Shown here: positions 40,904-47,946 of the stretch, piece by piece | Layout of the letters: every line of letters starts with the position of its first letter | Position numbering within the stretch: the first letter of the stretch is position 1 | DNA from: CADEDV01 sp048498035 | Lineage (GTDB): Bacteria; Bacteroidota; Bacteroidia; Chitinophagales; Chitinophagaceae | Direction: 5' to 3' | Length of the DNA stretch: 64,000 nucleotides | Assembly (NCBI GenBank): GCA_048498035.1 | Contig: JBEHYT010000020.1 | Coordinates: forward strand, 12,159 to 76,158 | Made by a program: the position numbers and the translations under genes | Notes under the pieces: model-generated | What the model was told of the DNA's origin: nothing | Database searches by the model: none | The model's input: the letters and a program-made list of their open reading frames with translations, nothing else

Positions 40904-41740
40904 TCAGGCCATTACTGCCACCATTGAAAGAGCGGGGAGAGCAAGGCTTTCATCCCCGGTTACCTGCACTGCAATACGGGCCTGGTCCGGGCTTATTCCT
41001 TTTGTAAACAATTGCCAGGCCGTATCCGGATCCATACTAACGGTGCTTGCCGCGCGGATACCGGGATCTTCAATCAGCGCCCACCGTTCTTCATCGCGTT
41101 GCAAAAACCAGTTTCCACCGGCATCGCCGGTGATGTTAACACAGACCAGGGTACCGCTGCGGGCCGATACATTTTTATAGGCATGCGGTAAACCACGTAG
41201 CAGCGTAGCGATAAATGGATGAAATAATTCCGGTTCAAATAATCCAGGAGCGCCCACCGCATGGCGGATCTGCATCTGGTGGTGAAACCGTTCCGTGTAT
41301 TCCCGCGCAATATGAAACCAGTTAGCCGACCGCTCTTCACCGGCCCATGATACAGCAAAAACAGCTTCTCCCCAGGGATCAAGTTGTTGCAGGGCGGCCA
41401 ATCCTTCCTGCGAGGATTGCTCCAGCCAGTCGGTGATCAACGCCGGACTCAGTCTTTTTGCGGCCTGTATCCAATCCGCATTAAAGGCGTTCAGGTAATC
41501 CACCAGTTCCCGGTACGAATCAATGGCCTGGTCGGGTTTGGTCAGGTGGCCATCGCGAAAGATCGAAATAGTGCGGGCATTGCCGTCGAGCAAATGGGCG
41601 GCCACGTCTTTTACCGTCCATTGACGCGCAAGCGTTGGCAATTCCCATTGCGCCGGCGAAAGGGAACGCAGCAGGGAAATGAGTTTGCGGTCAAGCTCCG
41701 CAAAAAGATGAAGGGTTGCTATGGGCGGTAAAGTGGTAAT
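40904..41740 (-). CDS. TIGR03083-type (maleylpyruvate isomerase-like/DinB-fold) protein, apparent ATT start
   Basis: The frame reads on from an in-frame TTG at 41641 to a stop (TGA) about 110 bp further upstream without any ATG, GTG or TTG in between. The upstream part is clearly coding: it reads ITTLPPIATLHLF, AELDRKLISLLRSLSP and AQWELPTLARQWTVKDVAAHLLDG, the normal N-terminus of this family with the WTVKDVAAHL helix and metal-ligand His. I therefore place the start at ATT 41740, giving 278 residues; TTG 41641 would cut off a conserved helix. The family includes mycothiol-dependent enzymes, but Bacteroidota lack mycothiol, so the thiol substrate is unknown. See the finding on the rare start codon. 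Confidence 0.6.
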   Translation of the reverse strand: MTTLPPIATLHLFAELDRKLISLLRSLSPAQWELPTLARQWTVKDVAAHLLDGNARTISIFRDGHLTKPDQAIDSYRELVDYLNAFNADWIQAAKRLSPALITDWLEQSSQEGLAALQQLDPWGEAVFAVSWAGEERSANWFHIAREYTERFHHQMQIRHAVGAPGLFEPELFHPFIATLLRGLPHAYKNVSARSGTLVCVNITGDAGGNWFLQRDEERWALIEDPGIRAASTVSMDPDTAWQLFTKGISPDQARIAVQVTGDESLALPALSMVAVMA

Positions 41741-41769
41741 ACTGGTTTTGTTTTTTCAAAAATAAGCAT

Positions 41770-41801
41770 AAAAAAAGGCGATAGAAATTCCTATCGCCTT
41801 T
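41770..41801 (-). terminator. Terminator after icd
   Basis: AAAGGCGATAG (41774-41784) and CTATCGCCTTT (41791-41801) form an 11-bp stem with a 6-nt loop; on the minus strand it is followed by T residues (A run at 41770-41776). It lies 21 bp after the icd stop. Confidence 0.85.
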
Positions 41802-41821
41802 ATCTACTATTGTAAGTTGGA

Positions 41822-43054
41822 TCAACCGATTTTTTTCTTCAGGTTGCCATCAATGGCATCCAGGAATTCTTCCGTATACAGGTAATGATCACCATGTTTT
41901 ACATTGTTACCATGAATACATACGGCAAGGTCTTTTGTCATCTTGCCAGATTCAACGGTTTCAATACAAACAGACTCCAGTGCATTGGCAAAGTCGATCA
42001 ACGGCTGGTTATTGTCCAGCTTACCACGGAAAGCCAGACCGCGTGTCCACGCAAAAATGCTCGCGATGGGGTTGGTGGATGTTGGTTTTCCTTTTTGATG
42101 TTCGCGGTAGTGTCTTGTAACGGTACCATGTGCAGCTTCTGCCTCCAGTGTTTTACCATCGGGCGTAATGAGCACGGAGGTCATTAATCCAAGCGATCCA
42201 AATCCCTGCGCTACGGTATCGCTCTGTACGTCGCCGTCGTAGTTCTTACAGGCCCATACAAAATTTCCATTCCATTTCAGGGCGCTCGCCACCATGTCAT
42301 CAATCAGCCTGTGTTCATACACAATGCCCGCTGTATCAAATTGCGCTTTGAATTCGTTCTGATAAATTTCTTCAAAGATATCCTTGAAGCGGCCGTCGTA
42401 TTTTTTAAGAATGGTATTTTTCGTAGAAAGATAAAGCGGCCATTTTTTACTCAATGCCATATTAAAACAACTGCGTGCAAATCCACGGATGCTCTCATCG
42501 GTGTTGTACATCGTCATGGCTACACCATCTCCCTTGAAATTAAACACTTCAAAGGTCTGTGGTTCACCGCCACCTTCCGGTGTAAAGGTCATGGTCAGTT
42601 TTCCCTTTCCCTTGATCACCGTATCGGTAGCACGGTATTGATCACCAAAAGCATGACGGCCCACAATAATCGGCGCGGTCCAGTTGGTTACCAGGCGCGG
42701 GATATTATTGATCACTATTGGCTCCCGGAACACGGTACCGTCCAGGATATTCCGGATGGTGCCGTTGGGGCTTTTCCACATTTGTTTTAAGTTAAATTCC
42801 TTTACCCGTGCTTCGTCGGGGGTGATGGTGGCGCATTTGATCCCCACGCCATATTCCTTGATCGCGTTGGCGGCATCTACCGTTACCTGGTCGCCGGTTG
42901 CATCGCGATGCTCAACTCCTAAGTCATAGTATTTTATATCCAGTTCCAGGTAGGGCAGAATCAACTTGTCTTTGATAAATTTCCAGATGATCCGGGTCAT
43001 TTCGTCACCATCCAACTCTACTACCGGATTGGCAACTTTGATCTTTTGGGGCAT
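41822..43054 (-). CDS. icd: NADP-dependent isocitrate dehydrogenase, eukaryote-type
   Basis: Converts isocitrate to 2-oxoglutarate with NADP in the TCA cycle. The 410 residues and the blocks NPVVELDGDEMTRIIWKFIK (split near 8-27), CATITPDEARVKEFNLKQMWKSPNGTIRN, RHAFGDQYRATDTVIKGKG and GSLGLMTSVLITPDGKTLEAEAAHGTVTRHYREHQKG mark the eukaryote-type IDH (subfamily II), not the E. coli-type. The phosphorylation control by AceK is not expected for this type. ATG 43054; minus-strand TAGCTTTG (43097 to 43090) is a consensus -7 element about 30 nt upstream of the start. The divergent gene is a Crp/Fnr regulator. Confidence 0.97.
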   Translation of the reverse strand: MPQKIKVANPVVELDGDEMTRIIWKFIKDKLILPYLELDIKYYDLGVEHRDATGDQVTVDAANAIKEYGVGIKCATITPDEARVKEFNLKQMWKSPNGTIRNILDGTVFREPIVINNIPRLVTNWTAPIIVGRHAFGDQYRATDTVIKGKGKLTMTFTPEGGGEPQTFEVFNFKGDGVAMTMYNTDESIRGFARSCFNMALSKKWPLYLSTKNTILKKYDGRFKDIFEEIYQNEFKAQFDTAGIVYEHRLIDDMVASALKWNGNFVWACKNYDGDVQSDTVAQGFGSLGLMTSVLITPDGKTLEAEAAHGTVTRHYREHQKGKPTSTNPIASIFAWTRGLAFRGKLDNNQPLIDFANALESVCIETVESGKMTKDLAVCIHGNNVKHGDHYLYTEEFLDAIDGNLKKKIG

Positions 43055-43089
43055 ACTAAAACGTTTATTTGTTAAAATTCAGAGGATTG

Positions 43090-43097
43090 CAAAGCTA
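43090..43097 (-). promoter_or_regulatory. -7 element of icd
   Basis: TAGCTTTG on the minus strand matches TAnnTTTG, about 36 nt before the icd ATG. No convincing -33 element. Confidence 0.5.
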
Positions 43098-43146
43098 CAA
43101 TTTTATTGAATGTGACTTTAGTTGCATAAACAACATTCTTACGGCG

Positions 43147-43190
43147 TACTTTTGTATTGGTTTTTTGGCACACTTGATCCAAATCAAGTG
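43147..43190 (+). promoter_or_regulatory. Promoter with an FNR-like palindrome
   Basis: TACTTTTG at 43147-43154 is a -7 element for the Crp/Fnr-type gene. CACTTGAT (43171-43178) and ATCAAGTG (43183-43190) form a perfect inverted repeat containing TTGATNNNNATCAA, the classic FNR box. It lies about 10-30 nt downstream of the predicted start site, a position suited to repression, for example by the regulator itself. Confidence 0.65.
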
Positions 43191-43224
43191 GATTTGAAGT
43201 AACTTATAACAGATTAGATAGCGT

Positions 43225-43824
43225 ATGGATGCCAATAAGCAATTGATGGCATACCTCCAGCGGTTTGCGGAGGTAACGGAGGAGGAATTCAATCAATATC
43301 TTCTCCCGGTGTGCAAGGTGCGGAAGTTTGCAAAAAAAGAAGTGCTGACGGAAGTTGGGGAAGTAGAGAACTATTTCAATTTCATCGCCCGCGGGCTCAT
43401 TCGCAAATATTACCGCAAAGGGCATACGGAGATCAATACCCAGATCTCGATCGAAAATCATCTCATCCTGAGCCAGGAGTCTTTTCACGGCAGAACGCCT
43501 TCTGAATACGTTGTGGAAGCAGTGGAGCCATCGGTGGTAGTGTCTATCAGCTACGATGATCTTGAAAAATTATATCGCAGATCTCACAGGATGGAACACC
43601 TGGGCCGACTGGTGGTAACGTATGCCATGATCATCAAGGATCGCTGGCAGATGCAAACGGTAAAAATGACGCCGCGGGAACGATTCCTTCATTTTGTGGC
43701 CCGCAATCCTGAACTGATGCAACGGGTGCCACAAAAATACCTGGCTACCTATCTCAACATCAAACCGGAAACGTTCAGTCGTTTCAAACACCTGATCCGG
43801 AAACAGGGGCATAAGTCGGTATAG
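43225..43824 (+). CDS. Crp/Fnr family transcriptional regulator without iron-sulfur cysteines
   Basis: A 199-residue regulator: N-terminal cyclic-nucleotide-binding-like beta-roll (about residues 25-115, with EVGEVENYFNFIARGLIRKYY), a long dimerisation helix (LGRLVVTYAMIIKDRWQMQ) and a C-terminal helix-turn-helix (VPQKYLATYLNIKPETFSRFKHLIRK, about 172-197). Only one Cys (residue 30 area, LLPVCKV) is present, so the 4Fe-4S oxygen sensing of FNR is excluded; the cAMP pocket residues are not obvious either. Ligand unknown. The FNR-like palindrome at 43171-43190 lies between its predicted start site and ATG, and is probably its own target. Start ATG 43225. Confidence 0.9.
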   Translation: MDANKQLMAYLQRFAEVTEEEFNQYLLPVCKVRKFAKKEVLTEVGEVENYFNFIARGLIRKYYRKGHTEINTQISIENHLILSQESFHGRTPSEYVVEAVEPSVVVSISYDDLEKLYRRSHRMEHLGRLVVTYAMIIKDRWQMQTVKMTPRERFLHFVARNPELMQRVPQKYLATYLNIKPETFSRFKHLIRKQGHKSV

Positions 43825-43837
43825 TTTCCGTTTGGAA

Positions 43838-44267
43838 TACAATTCTGTAATTCGGTAATTCGATGATTCGGTAATGATTACTTAGGACTGAACAATCGTT
43901 TCCATGTTAATCACATTTACTCATGTCTTAAAATTACCGAATCGGCGAATCATTGTTGTCCGGAAAAAGTTAACAGGCGCGACTACAATTCTGTAATTCG
44001 GCGATTCGATGATTTGGCGATGAGTATTCAGGACTGAACAATCGTTTCCATGTTAATCGCATTTACTCATGTCTTAAAATTACCGAATCGGCGAATCATT
44101 AGTGTCCGGGGAAAAATTTAACAGGCGCGACTACAATTCTGTAATTCGACGATTCGGCAATGAGTATTCAGGACTGAACAATCATTACCACATTAATCAC
44201 ACTTACCATTTCTTTCAATTACCGAATCGCCGAATCGCCGAATTAACGAATTATCGAATTCTGAATT
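43838..44267. repeat. Three tandem hairpin repeats of about 147 bp
   Basis: Three near-identical units begin with TACAATTCTGTAATTCG at 43838, 43984 and 44132 (periods 146 and 148). Each has a left arm of ATTCGG-type repeats, a loop-like middle (GGACTGAACAATCGTTTCCATG and ATTTACTCATGTCTT) and a right arm ACCGAATCGGCGAATCATT that is inverted relative to the left, then TGTCCGG and a linker with AACAGGCGCGACTA. Unit 2 holds the 24-nt block shared with 13085-13108. No coding potential. The array fills the 440 bp between the Crp/Fnr gene and the Nramp gene. Confidence 0.85.
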
Positions 44268-44268
44268 A

Positions 44269-46149
44269 CTATACATTTACGATCAATACCGGGATGGTAA
44301 TATTATGCCGTACAGCATCGATGGTTTGCCCGTACAGCCAGTCTTTAAACCCCGCGTGTCCATGCGCACCAATCACCAGCATTTCCGCTTGTTCGGCGCG
44401 GATGATCCGCGCTATTTCTTTGGCCCTGCGCCGGTGGCCCAGCACACCGGTTGCCGCAATGCCCCGGCCCTTCAGTTGCGCTACGTATCCATCCAGCCGC
44501 TCCTGGTCTTTCCGTGTTTCAAAATCATCTGCTTCAACGCCCATTACGCGGCTGGTAACACTTTCCACCACATGCACAAGAATATAATGCGTGCCTGCAT
44601 TGCCCTGCGCCACGGCATGTGCAATCAGTTTGCGGTCATTATCGCTGAAATCAAGGGCCACCGCTATGCGCGCATAAGAAGGCACCGTCAACTCTTCCAG
44701 CACGCCGGCTTCCGGGTGCAATTGCGATGACTGGCTGGGCTGACGATGATGCCGGAACGGGTACACAATCGCAATGCCCATCAACCACAGGTAACCTGCA
44801 CCTGCCACCAATACCACCAGCTTCCATCCAATATTGCCGCTATGTTCAAATAATGGCGTAGCCTGTTCCACAACCATCTGGATATTAAGATAAACCAACA
44901 CTGCCGTTACCACACAGGCAAGGCCGGTGACAAAAGGCCGGATCGCAAATTTTCCCATCGTTTTCCGGTTGGCCGTAAAATGGATCAACGGAATGATCGC
45001 AAATCCCAATTGAAGACTAAGTACCACCTGGCTCAACACCAGCAGGTTGTCGATGTCGGTTTCGCCGTTGACAAGAATCACAATCACAGCCGGGATGATC
45101 GCAATCATACGCGTTAGCAGGCGACGAATCCACGGACTAATGCGCAGCTTGAGGTAACCTTCCATTACAATCTGCCCGGCCAGCGTACCGGTGATAGTGG
45201 AACTTTGTCCCGCAGCAATCAATGCAATGGCAAAAAGAATAGGAGCCAGGCTTCCCAACTGCGGCAGCAACTGGTGCGCTTCTTCAATGCGTGCAACTTC
45301 TGTATGGCCGGAATGAAAAAATACAGTTCCTGCCAGCACCAGGATAGCAGCATTGACAAAAAACGCCAGGTTAAGCGCGATGGCGCTGTCGGCAAAATTG
45401 AGCCGCAATGCTTTGCGGATGCCGGCATCATCCCGTTTGATCTTGCGCGTTTGTACAAGGGCAGAGTGCAGGTAAAGATTATGTGGCATTACTGTAGCAC
45501 CGATAATACTGATAGCAATATAGAGCGCGCCGTTGCCCGGTAACTGTGGAACAAAACCACGGGCAACCTCACCCAGATCAGGTTTGGCAAGGATGATCTG
45601 GAACAGGAATGAAAACCCAATGATGGCAATCAGCGCTACGATAAATGCTTCCATCTTCCGCATGCCCAGCCGCTGCAGCAACAGGAATAAAAATGTGTCG
45701 AAGATGGTGATCAAAACACCCCAGATCAACGGAAGCCCGGTTAATAGCTTGATACCAATGGCCATTCCTATTATTTCCGCCAGGTCGGTAGCAGCAATGG
45801 CCACTTCGGCCAATCCGTACAGCGCATAATTGATATATCTCGGATAGGTTTCGCGGTTGGCTTGTGCCAAATCGCGCCCGCGTACAATGCCCAGCCGGGC
45901 TGACAGACTTTGCAGGAGCAGCGCCATCAGGTTGCTCATCAGCAAAACCCAAATGAGTTTATATCCAAACCTGCTGCCACCCTGGAGGTCAGTTGCCCAG
46001 TTGCCTGGGTCCATATATCCCACACTTACCAGGTATGCGGGTCCAAAAAACGCGAGCATTTTCCGGAAACCGGTGCGGCGGGTAGCGGTGGTGTCCACCG
46101 ATTGATGCACTTCACTCAGGGAAGTGTAATGATGCCTGTCATGTGCCAT
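44269..46149 (-). CDS. mntH: Nramp Mn2+/Fe2+ transporter with C-terminal universal stress protein domain
   Basis: A 626-residue fusion. Residues about 25-450 are an 11-12 helix Nramp transporter, a proton-coupled importer of Mn2+ and similar metals, with the metal-binding motifs DPGNW in the first helix (GYMDPGNWATDLQGG) and MPHNLYLHSALVQTR in the sixth. After a 35-residue linker, residues about 487-626 form a UspA domain with the ATP-binding pattern GAHGHAGFKDWLYG (G-2X-G-9X-G). Such Nramp-Usp fusions suggest nucleotide-linked control of transport. It overlaps the upstream MntR-type gene by 11 bp, so the operon is mntR-mntH. The symbol refers to the Nramp part. Confidence 0.93.
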   Translation of the reverse strand: MAHDRHHYTSLSEVHQSVDTTATRRTGFRKMLAFFGPAYLVSVGYMDPGNWATDLQGGSRFGYKLIWVLLMSNLMALLLQSLSARLGIVRGRDLAQANRETYPRYINYALYGLAEVAIAATDLAEIIGMAIGIKLLTGLPLIWGVLITIFDTFLFLLLQRLGMRKMEAFIVALIAIIGFSFLFQIILAKPDLGEVARGFVPQLPGNGALYIAISIIGATVMPHNLYLHSALVQTRKIKRDDAGIRKALRLNFADSAIALNLAFFVNAAILVLAGTVFFHSGHTEVARIEEAHQLLPQLGSLAPILFAIALIAAGQSSTITGTLAGQIVMEGYLKLRISPWIRRLLTRMIAIIPAVIVILVNGETDIDNLLVLSQVVLSLQLGFAIIPLIHFTANRKTMGKFAIRPFVTGLACVVTAVLVYLNIQMVVEQATPLFEHSGNIGWKLVVLVAGAGYLWLMGIAIVYPFRHHRQPSQSSQLHPEAGVLEELTVPSYARIAVALDFSDNDRKLIAHAVAQGNAGTHYILVHVVESVTSRVMGVEADDFETRKDQERLDGYVAQLKGRGIAATGVLGHRRRAKEIARIIRAEQAEMLVIGAHGHAGFKDWLYGQTIDAVRHNITIPVLIVNV

Positions 46150-46804
46150 ACTTCACAAATATGTTTTTTCCAAGTTGTTCACTGATCATAATTGCATTGT
46201 GCCTGCCGATCTTTAATTCCATCGACTGGTCAAAATTGAAACGCTTTTTTACTTCCAGTTTGGTGCCCAGCGCGATATGCTTGTGGGTTAGTAATTCCAG
46301 CATGCCATTCGACTGATCACTTACATGCGCCACTACTGCCGTTTTATTAACCGGCAGTTCCAGCAGGCATACCTGTTTGGTCATTTCGATGCGGCCGTCC
46401 CTGTCGGGAATGGGATCGCCATGCGGATCCACGCGTGGGAAACCGAGATATTCATCCAGTTTGTCGATCAGTTTCCGGTCGCTCACATGCTCCAGGTGTT
46501 CGGCTACTTCGTGCACTTCCTCCCAGCTGAACTTTAATTTTTCTGCCAGGAAATATTCCCAGAGGCGGTGTCTTCGGATGATCCCCAATGCCACCCGGAT
46601 GCCTTCTGCATTCAGGCGAAACCCCTGGTATGGCTGGTATTGCAGCAATTTTTTTGCTTTCAGTTTTTTCATCATATCAGTAACGGACGCCGGCCGGGTA
46701 TTCAGATCATGCGCCAGTTCATTGGTGGTTACCACATGATCTATTCCCTGCAAGCGGTAAATGGCCTTGATATGATTTTCCTCGCTGATTGAGAAATTGA
46801 GCAT
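46139..46804 (-). CDS. mntR: DtxR/MntR family metal-dependent repressor
   Basis: A 221-residue regulator. The N-terminal winged helix (about residues 1-65, AIYRLQGIDHVVTTNELAHDLNTRPASVTDMMKKLKAKKLL) binds DNA, the middle domain (about 70-140) carries metal ligands in HRLWEYFLAEKLKFSWEEVHEVAEHLEH with paired Glu and His, and the C-terminal about 75 residues form a FeoA/SH3-like domain as in the longer DtxR type. It is expected to repress metal uptake when Mn2+ (or Fe2+) is bound. ATG 46804; an in-frame TTG one codon earlier is less likely. Its operator palindrome lies over its own -7 element at 46819-46834. Confidence 0.92.
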   Translation of the reverse strand: MLNFSISEENHIKAIYRLQGIDHVVTTNELAHDLNTRPASVTDMMKKLKAKKLLQYQPYQGFRLNAEGIRVALGIIRRHRLWEYFLAEKLKFSWEEVHEVAEHLEHVSDRKLIDKLDEYLGFPRVDPHGDPIPDRDGRIEMTKQVCLLELPVNKTAVVAHVSDQSNGMLELLTHKHIALGTKLEVKKRFNFDQSMELKIGRHNAIMISEQLGKNIFVKYGT

Positions 46805-46818
46805 CAACTAAAAAATAA

Positions 46819-46855
46819 TTTAGACAAATCTAAAAAAATATCGACATATTTCCAA
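46819..46855 (-). promoter_or_regulatory. mntR-mntH promoter with MntR-type operator
   Basis: TTTAGA (46819-46824) and TCTAAA (46829-46834) form a perfect inverted repeat with a CAAA spacer, similar to DtxR/MntR boxes. On the minus strand TAGATTTG (46832 to 46825) is a consensus -7 element inside the palindrome, with TTG at 46855-46853 about 20 nt upstream. The start site would be near 46819, 15 nt before the ATG. Binding would block the promoter. Confidence 0.7.
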
Positions 46856-46914
46856 TTCTACGCTTCTTTGCCGGGAAGGCTGGAAGTCCTATTTTCGGTC
46901 ACCAATTGCCTATT

Positions 46915-47877
46915 ATGCAGCTATTGAGGATCTTTTTTACAGCCCTGGCGGGCGTTTTTCTCCTGGTTTCCTGTAAGGACAAGAAAAAACCTGCGCCATC
47001 CGGTGATGAGCCGGTAGCTATTTCCGATTTTATAGCCTATTTCCCGCAGCGCAGCCTGCCGTTTGAATTCAATGACAGCCTGCTCAATGCGCGTGAAAAG
47101 GATTCTTTATTGATCAGGAACAAAATTTTTTCCCAGTTTATACCGGATTCCATTTTTGCAAAAGTGTTTGGTAAAAATGTAAAACCGAAGATCTACCCGC
47201 TGGGCCGGGTCGGTTCTCCTCCGCTGCTGTTTGTAAAAGCGGTAACCCCGTCTAAAAAAGCCACCTTTATTGTGGCGCTGGATGCAAAAAACCAATACGT
47301 AGCTGCCCTTATCGCGCAGCGCAGTGATCTGCCGGTGATCCTGGAACGTACCACCACCATTGATGGAAAAATGACGATTAACCGCAACCAGCGGCGGAAA
47401 AACAGTGATGGTACCATCAGTGAAGGACGAGACGCATTTGTACTGAATGAGGCTGCGAAACAATTTACACTCATCATGACCGATGCGCTGGATGATAAAC
47501 CAGCTGAACTCATTAATCCCATTGACACATTGCCCCGGAAAAATAAGCTGTCAGCGGACTATGCAACTGGAAAAATGAATCTTGTTTCCATTCGCGATGG
47601 CCGCCGGGCAGACCGCCTGCTGTTTTTTATTCATTTTGAAAAAGGTGATTGTAACGGGGAACTGAAAGGCGAAGCCATTCTCCGTTCATCTACACTGGCA
47701 GAATACCGCCAGCCGGGTGATCCCTGCGTATTGCAATTCAAATTCACATCCTCCTCGGTTACACTTGCCGAAGAAGAAGGTTGTGGCGCGCACCGTGGCC
47801 TTCGTTGTTCATTCAACGGTACCTTTGCACGCAAAAAAGAAGTGAAGTCCAAAAACACGAAGGCAAAGAACAAGTGA
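46915..47877 (+). CDS. Lipoprotein of unknown function, 320 aa
   Basis: ATG 46915 starts a lipoprotein signal (QLLRIFFTALAGVFLLVSC, lipobox Cys at residue 20) followed by a Lys/Pro-rich linker. The mature protein has an N-terminal helix-strand part (FIAYFPQRSLPFEFNDSLLN) and a large beta-rich region with VGSPPLLFVKAVTPSKKATFIVALDAKNQ, then a conserved EGRDAFVLNEAAKQFTLIMTDAL segment, and a C-terminal part with Cys pairs (KGDCNGELKGEA, GDPCVLQFK, EEGCGAHRGLRCSFNG) and a basic tail. An in-frame TTG at 46906 is also possible. No family is recognised; the end lies 69 bp before the glucan phosphorylase gene. Confidence 0.7.
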   Translation: MQLLRIFFTALAGVFLLVSCKDKKKPAPSGDEPVAISDFIAYFPQRSLPFEFNDSLLNAREKDSLLIRNKIFSQFIPDSIFAKVFGKNVKPKIYPLGRVGSPPLLFVKAVTPSKKATFIVALDAKNQYVAALIAQRSDLPVILERTTTIDGKMTINRNQRRKNSDGTISEGRDAFVLNEAAKQFTLIMTDALDDKPAELINPIDTLPRKNKLSADYATGKMNLVSIRDGRRADRLLFFIHFEKGDCNGELKGEAILRSSTLAEYRQPGDPCVLQFKFTSSSVTLAEEEGCGAHRGLRCSFNGTFARKKEVKSKNTKAKNK

Positions 47878-47946
47878 TCGTTTGTGCCGGGCCCGGCAAT
47901 TCACAATTACCTTGTATATTGCGCCTTCGTGTAAAAAGAACACATT

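Noticed and set aside
43838..44267. CRISPR array
   Set aside because: The three units are 147 bp long, identical along almost their full length and have no unique spacers; no cas genes are near.
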